64,000 bases of DNA from Candidatus Heimdallarchaeota archaeon (GTDB taxonomy: Archaea > Asgardarchaeota > Heimdallarchaeia > Heimdallarchaeales > Heimdallarchaeaceae): assembly GCA_016840095.1 (NCBI GenBank), contig JAEOSZ010000011.1, positions 27,506-91,505 on the forward strand, read 5' to 3'. The notes beneath the pieces were generated by a model that saw nothing but the letters and a program-made list of their open reading frames with translations, was not told the DNA's origin and did no database searches. Of the stretch, positions 1-8,154 are shown one piece after another. Every line of letters begins with the position of its first letter. The stretch's first letter is position 1. The position numbers and the translations under genes were made by a program.

Positions 1-895
1 GTACTCTTACTGCAACACCTCTTAAAGTCGCATCAATTACATCATCTAGCAATTCACAATCAAATTTCATGTATTGAAGTTCTAGATCAATACTTGTTGT
101 TGCTCCTTGAATCAATCCAGAAAGTAATTCATAACTATTGTCTGGTGAAAAGATAGGAGTTACTTCAGCATACTCAACAAAAGTCGATGGAGAAAATGGG
201 TGTTCATAAGTTCCACTAGTTTCAGGAGCTTGTAAATCTCCAGGATTTACAATAGTTGAATAAGGTGTAGAGATTAAACCATCATCGACAAATACATCTT
301 CAAAATACGAAGCGATGGAAGCATCATTAAACAGAAAACCCATCTCTCTATTTGTTCTTGCTTCAGGTGATTCTGGAATGCTTGAAGGTGCCCAGTTACC
401 TGAGTAGATATAAGTTTCTTGAGAATCGACAATCCAGAATTTTGCATGTGTAAAAGCAAATGAACTACTTGTCCAATAAACATCTATTCCAGCAGCATCT
501 AGTTGGATTGCTGCTCTTTCTGTATAATCATCTTCATAACTATTAACACGATCATCTGAAAGCTGAACAACAACATCAACTCCTCTACCATGAGCAAGAA
601 TCAGCTCATCGACCAAAGATTGACTGGATAAAGTATACACTTCTAAGTAGAAGGAAGTTTGAGCATTTTTAATAGAATTTAACACTATTTGATGTGCATT
701 ATCAGGTCCAACAAAAGTAGTTATGTTAGTAACCCCTGAGAATGTAGTTGTTGTGATAGCATCCAGAGATACATCTCGTTGACTATTTGTAACATTTGCC
801 GCAATTGCTACTTCTTGATTTACATTTAAGGGAATAAAAACCGAGAAGAGTAGCGACAAAATTACTAAAAAGACAAATTGATTTTTTCTAATCAT
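1..895 (-). CDS. secreted phospholipase D-like protein (3' end missing)
   Basis: The reading frame starts at the ATG at 895-893 and runs off the left edge, giving at least 298 residues. Residues 1-33 form a signal peptide (basic MIRK start, long hydrophobic stretch). Residues about 60-200 form a PLD domain with the catalytic motif H150-x-K152-x4-D157 followed by a GNW segment at the place where PLD enzymes have GSxN. A second PLD-like unit begins near residue 240. PLD-superfamily enzymes cleave or transfer phosphodiester bonds, and two HKD units normally make one active site; the second HKD would lie outside the window. Substrate unknown (phospholipid or nucleic acid). It is the last of three minus-strand genes, 57 bp after the preceding one. 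Family call is good; function is not specified by sequence. Confidence 0.85.
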   Translation of the reverse strand, partial: MIRKNQFVFLVILSLLFSVFIPLNVNQEVAIAANVTNSQRDVSLDAITTTTFSGVTNITTFVGPDNAHQIVLNSIKNAQTSFYLEVYTLSSQSLVDELILAHGRGVDVVVQLSDDRVNSYEDDYTERAAIQLDAAGIDVYWTSSSFAFTHAKFWIVDSQETYIYSGNWAPSSIPESPEARTNREMGFLFNDASIASYFEDVFVDDGLISTPYSTIVNPGDLQAPETSGTYEHPFSPSTFVEYAEVTPIFSPDNSYELLSGLIQGATTSIDLELQYMKFDCELLDDVIDATLRGVAVRV

Positions 896-951
896 ATCTA
901 TACATACAGATAATAGTAAATAAATATGTATCGTCTGGAACAAAAAACATT

Positions 952-1404
952 CTACAGACGTTCTAAAATTGTATTTGCTAGCTTAACTTCTTCTTGTATA
1001 TCTGATTTTCTTGAAGCCATTTTAATAAATCTTGAATATTGATTGAAATCCCTCTCGGATATTCCAAAAGTTTGAATAATATCTTCTTTTGTAATCTGAT
1101 GAATTTGCGGAAGTTCAATCAATTCAGAGGCAAAATCAAGAGGTGACATTTTTAGTTCAATTACTTGATAAGGTTCTCCCCAAAAAGAATTCAAGTATAC
1201 AAGATCATCAGTAGTAGCTCCCCAAACGTAGACATACTTCTTGTTATCTCTAATCTTCTCTGAAATTTTAATTTTTGATTTAACGAAAATGAAAAGTCCT
1301 GGTCCTTCGTCATGTTCTAAAACTTCAGTTCCATATTTTTGAGCAATAGTCCCGAACTGATGAGGAAATTCACTAGTATTCTTTATCTCGTAAATAATTT
1401 TCAT
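952..1404 (-). CDS. hypothetical protein, about 150 aa
   Basis: I do not recognise this protein. It begins MKIIYEIKNTSEF and ends with a helical stretch rich in Lys and Glu. A TTG at 1449 would add 15 residues; I prefer the ATG at 1404, since the added N-terminus looks unstructured and ATG is the usual start here. No signal peptide, membrane segment or Cys cluster. The alternating hydrophobic pattern of residues 1-90 suggests a small alpha/beta domain. It follows the XPD-like helicase gene closely on the same strand and is probably co-transcribed with it. Confidence 0.7.
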   Translation of the reverse strand: MKIIYEIKNTSEFPHQFGTIAQKYGTEVLEHDEGPGLFIFVKSKIKISEKIRDNKKYVYVWGATTDDLVYLNSFWGEPYQVIELKMSPLDFASELIELPQIHQITKEDIIQTFGISERDFNQYSRFIKMASRKSDIQEEVKLANTILERL

Positions 1405-1460
1405 ACTCACATCAAAGAATTGAATCTTAAAACATTTTCTTAAGCTCAAAAGAAGATATA

Positions 1461-3563
1461 TTAATTTTCATGATATTCATAGAACTTGTTGAGTTTTTCT
1501 TCTAGAATCTTCCTCTCTGGCTGTACCAGGTGTAGATTATCTTTTAACCATACAGGAAGATGTTTTTTATAATAATGTCTTGCAAATCGGTAATCCATCA
1601 AAATAATGGCAGCATAATCTTCTAAGCTTCGTATTGGTCTTCCTGCTGCTTGTGAAGCTCTTGTGATAGCAGGAATATTATATCCAAACTCTCTACCTTT
1701 AGTTGGAAATTGTTTCTCAAGGTAATCTATACTTGCCTTAACAGTTGGAATAGGTTTTGCATAGGGGATACCGATAATGATTACACTTTGCATTTCACCA
1801 GCTGGATAATCGCTTCCTTCTGAAGATCTTCCACCTAAAACAGAAATTAATACTCCTCCTTTCCTCCTAGATTCATTCTTGAAATCTTGGATTAATTTAT
1901 CATTATCCCGTGATGACATTCCTTGGTGTGCAATATAAAGTGGTTTAGATAAAGCTCTCTCTAAACCAGTTTCAAGAATACTTCTCATAACCACATAACT
2001 TGCACAAAAAATCCCCACATTTTTTGGAGTTGACTCAGCTACTTCTGTGATTACATCTAGCATTGTTATGAAAGTTGCAGGGATTCGGTCCTCAAGCTTT
2101 GATGATACTTTATCAATAACTAGTGTTACATGATTCTCTTTTTTGTAAGGAGATGGTAAACTTAGATTTTTCAACTTTTCATCTGGTATTCCAATAAGTG
2201 AAGTGTATGCTTCAATTGGATCTAACGTTCCAGATAAAGAAACAGACATATGAACTTTTTCAAGAAGTTCTCCAGTTATTGTTCTGGGATCAAGAGATTG
2301 TGTTAATAATTTGGGAACTATATTTCCAGCTTTAGACTCTGTCTTGAGTATGAAATGTGCATAATCATCCCTGCCTTTTGTTTCGATAAGCTGTTTAAGA
2401 TAAGAAACGACTGATGATGTATAGGAGAGAGGGGCTTTGTTTTGCTTTGTCTGAATTTCCTTAACAAAATCAGCAAGTCTATCTAAAGATTTTAGGAGCT
2501 GACTATCTATCTTTTGATCTGCTCGTTTCTCTACTTTTTTGATGAATTCCTCTGGACTAAAAACTAATTCATCTTTTACTTCCATAGACGAGCTCTCATC
2601 AATAAGTATTGCAGATAGTGCTTCTAGTAAGTCATAAACCTCTCCCATTTTGTATTTCATAGCCTCGGCTTGAGCATTCTCAATACTAAAGTTTGAGAGA
2701 GTACTACTACTTATATCAACAGCTGTTGAAGGTAAATTATGTGCTTCATCAATTACAAGAATGATGTCCTTCAATTCTTTATCCAAATTCATAAGAAAAT
2801 TCATTTGAATACCGGGATTGAAAATATGTTGATAACTAGCAGCTATAACATCAACATTGGGTATGATTTTCTTTGAAATCTCATAAGGACAAACATCTAG
2901 AGATTTTCCAATTTTGAAAATCTCTAAACTATCTAAAACTTGCTTTTTAGTTAATTCCTCAACTTTGTTCTTAATATCTTTTTTAACTAAATTTGAGAAA
3001 TGTTTACACTTATTTTCTTTTTTTAGATGCCTACAGATATCTGCAGCATTACCTGCATCAATTGCAAATTTCTGAACAATCGGATGTAAACATAATTCTT
3101 TTCTCCCTCTAAGAGCTATACCAGAAATTGGTTTCAGTTGCTTAATCATTTTTAGTTCTTCAATAACTCTACTCATTTGTTGATGAGTTCTACAACAGTA
3201 AACAATTGTCTTTTTCTTCTCCATACAAAGAGGAAGCAAAGCAGTTAGAATTGCTATGGTTTTACCAACACCATTTGCAGCTTGAATTACGACATGTTTT
3301 TGTGTTTTATTTTCTTCTGAAATCTTCTCGATAATTTGTTCCTGAAGGGGTCTTATCTCGATATAAGGGAAATATTCCTCCCACAATTTGGTTGGATTTG
3401 TTCGTTTATGTACAACTGGTTGAGATGGTTGAGATGGTTGATCAAGAGGAGCATCACATTTGATACACATGCCATTTTCTATGTTCGAAGGAATAATCTT
3501 ACCACATTGAGAACAGAAAATGTAGTCATCCACCCCAGGTTCACTCGAATTCCGATTACTCAT
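1461..3563 (-). CDS. XPD/Rad3-family Fe-S DNA helicase with N-terminal zinc ribbon
   Basis: Superfamily 2 helicase of the XPD/FANCJ/DinG group, 700 aa, ATG start. Visible features: an N-terminal zinc ribbon (C17, C20, C33, C36), a Pro/Gln/Ser linker with a three-fold QPS repeat, Walker A AANGVGKT at 95-102, four cysteines C158, C177, C186, C225 placed as in the XPD 4Fe-4S domain, the DEAH box at 272-275, and a late QAAGRPIRS segment (motif VI). Known family role: 5'-3' unwinding of DNA in nucleotide excision repair (XPD) or replication repair. Archaeal XPD usually lacks the zinc ribbon, so this is a lineage variant. A small unknown gene follows 11-57 bp downstream depending on its start. Confidence 0.92.
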   Translation of the reverse strand: MSNRNSSEPGVDDYIFCSQCGKIIPSNIENGMCIKCDAPLDQPSQPSQPVVHKRTNPTKLWEEYFPYIEIRPLQEQIIEKISEENKTQKHVVIQAANGVGKTIAILTALLPLCMEKKKTIVYCCRTHQQMSRVIEELKMIKQLKPISGIALRGRKELCLHPIVQKFAIDAGNAADICRHLKKENKCKHFSNLVKKDIKNKVEELTKKQVLDSLEIFKIGKSLDVCPYEISKKIIPNVDVIAASYQHIFNPGIQMNFLMNLDKELKDIILVIDEAHNLPSTAVDISSSTLSNFSIENAQAEAMKYKMGEVYDLLEALSAILIDESSSMEVKDELVFSPEEFIKKVEKRADQKIDSQLLKSLDRLADFVKEIQTKQNKAPLSYTSSVVSYLKQLIETKGRDDYAHFILKTESKAGNIVPKLLTQSLDPRTITGELLEKVHMSVSLSGTLDPIEAYTSLIGIPDEKLKNLSLPSPYKKENHVTLVIDKVSSKLEDRIPATFITMLDVITEVAESTPKNVGIFCASYVVMRSILETGLERALSKPLYIAHQGMSSRDNDKLIQDFKNESRRKGGVLISVLGGRSSEGSDYPAGEMQSVIIIGIPYAKPIPTVKASIDYLEKQFPTKGREFGYNIPAITRASQAAGRPIRSLEDYAAIILMDYRFARHYYKKHLPVWLKDNLHLVQPERKILEEKLNKFYEYHEN

Positions 3564-3878
3564 AAGTGTCTTTGTTTTTTTTCTTTGAGACCATATAAGC
3601 TTATTGCAATAGAAATGAGAAAACAGTGCATCATTATCAAGATTATAACAATTTTCGAGTAGAATTACAATTTTTTAGAAGATTATATTAATAAATATCC
3701 TTGTGTATTATAGTATTAATACCTCTATAACTAGACTAGTTAACATGACAACTAGCAATGTATATATATGAGATGTAATGGAAATCTATTCGGCAGATTA
3801 GATAAAAACTAATAATACCTCTGGTTGGGGTCATTTACAACTTAGGGGATATAACAACAGTCTGGTTAGGGAAGCTAA
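3564..3878. other. divergent intergenic region
   Basis: 315 bases between the divergent XPD-like and TPR genes. I see no open frame with coding character and no RNA gene. It is AT-rich with several TATA-like stretches (for example around 3680-3700 and 3760-3770) that could serve either direction. GGTTAGGGAAG just before the TPR start may act as a weak ribosome binding site. No convincing operator. Confidence 0.5.
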
Positions 3879-5654
3879 ATGACACAAGAAAATATTAGAA
3901 CTATAGATGAATTATTGGAAAATACTACCGTTCTATTGGAGACTATAGCTTCCGAAATTGTACATTCAACCAGCAAAATCTATGCAAGTTATCCTCCTGG
4001 TGAGGCTAGTTCAAGTTTATTTAAATTTGAAGATGACAGTTTTCTTAGAGATTTCACTGACAATTTTGAATCAATAAAAAAAGTTCTGAAAAAAGAAATT
4101 CCAAAACTCCCCTATGATAGAGAAGATGAGATTCTCATTCTTGCTAATCTTTTAACTGAAATAAAAGAGTATGAAATGGCTTTAGAAATCTATAATAAGT
4201 TAGCTAATACTAATCCAGATAATCAGTTTGCTTGGTCAAATTTGATGTCAATTTATATACTTCTTGGGAAACATAAAGAAGCAATGGATTGCTATCTTAA
4301 CCTGCGTCCAGAATTTATTGAACACTCAAATAATGAGAAGAAAGATCCAACATCTGATGCATACAGAATTCTAAATATTTCAACAGCATATCCTCTTCCA
4401 AAGTCATTAAGATCACTAACCAGAAGAGCACATACATCTACTGAATTGAAACAGCAATTTGAAAAAGAACTAAGGGAGTTATACACAAACAAAGATTTTG
4501 TAAATGGACAAGAGGCTCTAGCAAATAATAACACTGATGAAGCTTTTATCCTCTTCTCTAGTGTAGTTCTAGAACAACCAGATAGTCATGTAATATTATT
4601 TTTCACAGGAAAAGCTGCACTTGAAGGTCAACATTACCTCATAGCTGAGGAATATTTCAAAAAAGCAGTACAAATAAAAAATAACATACCTGAGTATTGG
4701 AATGAGCTTGCTGATTGTTTCTTAGCTCAACATAAAAATGAGCAAGCAATCAAAGCAATAAAAACAGCTTTAACATTGGACCCAACTTGTTTAGAATGTT
4801 GGACACTATCTGGGTCAGCTATTGCCACTATTGAATCAATGGGAGAATATGAGTATTTTGTTAAACAAATTCAATTGATGTCTTCCGCAGAAGCAATTGT
4901 TCGTTTCGTAACAGGTCTTGTTAGTAAGAAGAGATATGAGCATGCTTTAGAGATTCTCCAAATTGGGGTTTCTAAATTCCCTGAGGATATAGGTATTTTA
5001 GAAAACCTAGCACTGGTTTATGAAAGAATGGGGAGAGTTGATGAAGCAATAGGAATTTATGAAGAACTGTTGATATCCGGGAAAGGAGTACAAAAATATC
5101 TTCAAAAAATTACTTCTATCTTAACTGTACTTCATGATGATAAAAGACTGGTCAGAATTCTTAAAATGGTATCTTCTTATCTCCCATGGGATGAAACAAC
5201 TTTATGGAATAAGATAGGAGATTTACTAATGAGAGCTAAGGATTATCTTGGAGCTAGTGAGGCTTTCCGAAAAGTAATTTCATTTGATCCAGATGATTCA
5301 AGGATTCAATTTAATCTTGGACTTGCTTACCAAGAACTATCTTTATTCAAAAAAGCAGAAGAGACCTATAAGAAAGTATTAGAATTAAATCCAGAAGATC
5401 ATGCAGCTCTCAATAATCTAGGCAATGTTCTCAAAGAGCTTAAGCGGTATGATGAAGCAATAGAAGCATACCAAACAGCTATTGATATAGAACCTAACAA
5501 AGCAATTTCTTGGGCAAATCTTGGAATTCTATATGAAGAATTGAAGCTTAAGAATGAAGCTAAAGACTGTTACGTAAAAGCAAAAAATATTGCTATTAAG
5601 AACAAAGATTATAAAACTGCTGCGAGATTCGAAGAGTGGGAAAACTCTATATGA
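3879..5654 (+). CDS. TPR-repeat protein
   Basis: 591 aa, ATG start 11 bases after the A/G-rich AGGGAAG. Tetratricopeptide repeats run from about residue 80 to the end; the clearest are in the last 150 residues (for example a unit starting ALNNLGNVLKELKRYDEAI), with degenerate ones before. TPRs are helical scaffolds for protein-protein contacts. No signal peptide or membrane helix, so cytosolic. The stop overlaps the next gene by four bases (ATGA), so the two are translationally coupled; its partner may be the PD-(D/E)XK-like protein encoded there. Specific role unknown. Confidence 0.9.
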   Translation: MTQENIRTIDELLENTTVLLETIASEIVHSTSKIYASYPPGEASSSLFKFEDDSFLRDFTDNFESIKKVLKKEIPKLPYDREDEILILANLLTEIKEYEMALEIYNKLANTNPDNQFAWSNLMSIYILLGKHKEAMDCYLNLRPEFIEHSNNEKKDPTSDAYRILNISTAYPLPKSLRSLTRRAHTSTELKQQFEKELRELYTNKDFVNGQEALANNNTDEAFILFSSVVLEQPDSHVILFFTGKAALEGQHYLIAEEYFKKAVQIKNNIPEYWNELADCFLAQHKNEQAIKAIKTALTLDPTCLECWTLSGSAIATIESMGEYEYFVKQIQLMSSAEAIVRFVTGLVSKKRYEHALEILQIGVSKFPEDIGILENLALVYERMGRVDEAIGIYEELLISGKGVQKYLQKITSILTVLHDDKRLVRILKMVSSYLPWDETTLWNKIGDLLMRAKDYLGASEAFRKVISFDPDDSRIQFNLGLAYQELSLFKKAEETYKKVLELNPEDHAALNNLGNVLKELKRYDEAIEAYQTAIDIEPNKAISWANLGILYEELKLKNEAKDCYVKAKNIAIKNKDYKTAARFEEWENSI

Positions 5655-6193
5655 ACCTCAACAGTGAAAAGTCTAAGGAAGCATGGAAAGTTGCTCAAAC
5701 TTCTTTAGCTCAGTTTTTACAAAATAATAGTTTTGAGGTTTGGGAAGAAAGAAGGATTGAGAACAAACGACTAGACTTACTTGCTAAAAGAAGTGTTGGA
5801 GAGAAGATTTACTACATTGTTTTTGAAGTAAAACACTATAACAAAGTTTCAGCTGGAAATGAGGATAAATTTCTGGAACAGCTAAATGAATATCTGAAAT
5901 TACTTATTCTTCGTGAAATAGAAAGAAAGAAATTTCAATTTGTATCTAAGAAGGTTGTTTTCACAGGTTATCTAGTTTTTGCAAATGATTATGGAATTTA
6001 TAGAAACAGAAGAAAGAACTGGAGAAAAAGTAGAGACTTTCCTGATAACAAAGAGTTAGAAGAAATTTGGAAGAGAAATGTTTACCTGTTTTCATCGACT
6101 CAAGAATATATACAGAAAAACCTTGAATCTGTTGGACTAACTTTTTACTCTCAATCTACAATTGCTGAGTTTTTTGGTGAAAATAAACAATAA
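5651..6193 (+). CDS. PD-(D/E)XK nuclease-like protein
   Basis: 180 aa from the ATG at 5651, which overlaps the TPR gene stop (ATGA); a GTG at 5636 is possible but less likely. An acidic residue in ENKRLDLLAK followed about 15 residues later by FEVKHY matches the D...(D/E)xK core of restriction-endonuclease-fold proteins, with a preceding helix (AWKVAQTSLAQFL) as expected. Known members are DNA or RNA nucleases or recombination factors. No DNA-binding domain is visible, and the TPR protein upstream may supply targeting. The fold call rests on a short motif. Confidence 0.65.
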   Translation: MNLNSEKSKEAWKVAQTSLAQFLQNNSFEVWEERRIENKRLDLLAKRSVGEKIYYIVFEVKHYNKVSAGNEDKFLEQLNEYLKLLILREIERKKFQFVSKKVVFTGYLVFANDYGIYRNRRKNWRKSRDFPDNKELEEIWKRNVYLFSSTQEYIQKNLESVGLTFYSQSTIAEFFGENKQ

Positions 6194-6225
6194 TAATAAA
6201 AATCCATTTACTATATTTTATTCAG

Positions 6226-7158
6226 ATGAGTGTAGATATTACCAAATACAAAGAGAAACTTTTCTCCATACAGATTTTAGACCAAGGAGTAAGTATTTTC
6301 ACCGAAAAATTCACTGATTTTCTAAATATAGACGATGTTTTAGTATTTGGTTTCATATCTGCACTGTACAGCTATACATATGCTATTGGACATGAGGAAG
6401 TTATTTCAATAGACTTTGGAACAAGTAAATTTCTCTTCTCAGAACTATATGATGGAAAACTACTAGTCATTATTACCAAGGAAGATTTACATAGAGAAAT
6501 TGAGTCAGAGCTAATAGAGAATATATCTTTACGTTATGAAATTTTGACAGAAGATACATCCATTACAGAAATATCCTCTTTATTTGATATTGGTGATACA
6601 ATTATACCTCTCGATTTAGTCGCTGAAATAAGAAGGAAGGGACAGAAAAAACCAGAAGAAGCATCTGTACATGAATTCCAAGAAGAAGTAGAAGAAATGT
6701 TACCATTACCTGAAATTTCAGTACCATCTGTTCAAATGGAAGAATTCTATGTAGAAGTTCTAACAGACGAGGAAAAGCTAGGTGAAGATAAAATTAACAG
6801 CATTAAGAAATCCTTAACTAATTTCTTCTTAGGTTACAAGAGGCTGACTTCTAGTTTGTTTGCTGTAGCAAAAGATGAACAACTTTTCTCATTTGTGTTT
6901 AGTAGACGTATGTTTGCTGACATCTATCCTATTATAAAATATATAATGACTCATCCATCAGAAATGAGTGTAGATTCAGAATCTGAAACTAATACTATTA
7001 GGTCCATTCAAGTAGAAAATGTATCATATTGGGTGTTAATTTATACGAATAAGAAACAAACCACAAAAGCAATTGTTTTTAGTAATTTTTGTGATGAATT
7101 AGAATCTATTTCTCCTCATTTGAGTAGAATTTCAAAATTTGTTGAAAGAATGCTCTAG
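6226..7158 (+). CDS. longin-like domain protein (two tandem domains)
   Basis: 310 aa. Residues 1-110 have the strand-helix-strand pattern of longin/roadblock-type folds: a strand with a Gly turn (FSIQILDQGVSIFTEK), a helix of about 20 residues, then paired strands (EVISIDFGTSKFLF; GKLLVIITKED). Residues about 135-175 form an acidic Pro-rich linker, and residues 175-310 repeat the same type of pattern. Longin-type domains in eukaryotes sit in vesicle tethering and GTPase-regulating complexes, and Asgard archaea encode many. A roadblock-like gene follows 148 bp downstream. Assignment is by fold pattern, not by a strong sequence match. Confidence 0.55.
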   Translation: MSVDITKYKEKLFSIQILDQGVSIFTEKFTDFLNIDDVLVFGFISALYSYTYAIGHEEVISIDFGTSKFLFSELYDGKLLVIITKEDLHREIESELIENISLRYEILTEDTSITEISSLFDIGDTIIPLDLVAEIRRKGQKKPEEASVHEFQEEVEEMLPLPEISVPSVQMEEFYVEVLTDEEKLGEDKINSIKKSLTNFFLGYKRLTSSLFAVAKDEQLFSFVFSRRMFADIYPIIKYIMTHPSEMSVDSESETNTIRSIQVENVSYWVLIYTNKKQTTKAIVFSNFCDELESISPHLSRISKFVERML

Positions 7159-7306
7159 CTTATACTACTTTAGAAATTAAGACCATTTTATTAAAATTGA
7201 GAGTTTTTATACTGAATACTCCTCTTACTTTTGAAATAGACGAGAATAAAGATAAGATTGATATACTATTAGTTCTAGTACTTACCCAAGAATACTGGTG
7301 GATAAA

Positions 7307-7684
7307 ATGAGTCTGTCTGGTCAACAAATCGAAAAAATGCTACATGAATTTGAATCAAATACAGAAGGAGTATTAGGATGTTCAATAATTTATGCAAAAG
7401 ATGCTTTATTATTAGCAGAATCATCTCAAAAATTTGAAAGACTTGTTATTCAATGGTTAAGTGAAAAGATGCTCTCATTGGCAAAAGAATCACTCCAACA
7501 ACTTATGAAAGAATTTACTTTAATGAGTGTTACAATAGAAGAAAAAGATCACTTTGTGTATCTTCGTCCAATTGGTGATGAATATTATGCAGTAATTATT
7601 ACTACAAAAGAAGAAAACAGAGGACTTCTAGAACATAACATCAAAAGATTGTTGCAGCAATTGACACCGATGATGATTGGATAA
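7307..7684 (+). CDS. roadblock/LC7-like protein
   Basis: 125 aa from the ATG at 7307, five bases after a GGTGG ribosome binding site; a GTG at 7298 lies inside that site and is unlikely to be used. An N-terminal helix (GQQIEKMLHEFESN) is followed by a strand (VLGCSIIYAKDALLLAES), a long helix, then strands VTIEEKDHFVYLRPI and YYAVIITTK and a final helix. That order matches roadblock/LC7 domains, which bind small GTPases and often dimerise. Probably works with the longin-like protein encoded upstream. Confidence 0.65.
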   Translation: MSLSGQQIEKMLHEFESNTEGVLGCSIIYAKDALLLAESSQKFERLVIQWLSEKMLSLAKESLQQLMKEFTLMSVTIEEKDHFVYLRPIGDEYYAVIITTKEENRGLLEHNIKRLLQQLTPMMIG

Positions 7685-7707
7685 ACAAAGAAAAGAGGTA
7701 GAAAGCA

Positions 7708-8091
7708 GTGGATTTAACGACTCTCAAAGTATTAGCTAAAATGGCTAGTGGTGAAGAAGGACCCAACGAAAGGTTCAAATTCATATCACCTGATACACAA
7801 GGTGTTCTTTGTTCCAGCTCAACTTTAGAGGAATTACATAACTGTATTTTGGATCTAGACCCAGAAATAATAAAAGCTCATGTATGTTCATGTGAAGACT
7901 CTGATGAAACTGGAGCTCGTGATTTAGCTTTCTATGTACATTATGTCTTTGGAGATGCTGAGCTTTCAATGAAAATTTATAGTGCTGCAGAAAGATTTGT
8001 TGATGAACCTGTAAAACTAAAACTGGAAATCAGTAATCTGATATTCACACGATTATTAAATTTTAGCGAAATTGCTTTAATTCCTGATTAA
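7708..8091 (+). CDS. DUF5752-like protein
   Basis: 127 aa, GTG start preceded by AGAGGTAG. The central part (FKFISPDTQG ... TLEELHNCILDL ... DLAFYVHYVFGD) resembles the DUF5752 pattern, in which an F-x-F strand and an L-x-E-L helix are followed by a D-F-x-x-W/Y-x-x-x-V-x-G-D segment. Function of that family is unknown. The gene is 23 bp after the roadblock-like gene and in the same direction, so they may share a transcript. Resemblance is from memory of the family pattern and is not secure. Confidence 0.6.
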   Translation: MDLTTLKVLAKMASGEEGPNERFKFISPDTQGVLCSSSTLEELHNCILDLDPEIIKAHVCSCEDSDETGARDLAFYVHYVFGDAELSMKIYSAAERFVDEPVKLKLEISNLIFTRLLNFSEIALIPD

Positions 8092-8154
8092 TCTCTTACA
8101 TCATAATTTTTTTGTATATTGAATTTTTGTTTCGTTCGTTATTATTGAATATAG

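Noticed and set aside
3416..3445. Three-fold GGTTGAGAT tandem repeat
   Set aside because: It lies in frame in the XPD-like gene and encodes the QPS linker repeat; no separate element.
5636..5650. GTG start for the PD-(D/E)XK-like gene
   Set aside because: The ATG at 5651 overlaps the TPR stop as ATGA, the usual coupling arrangement.
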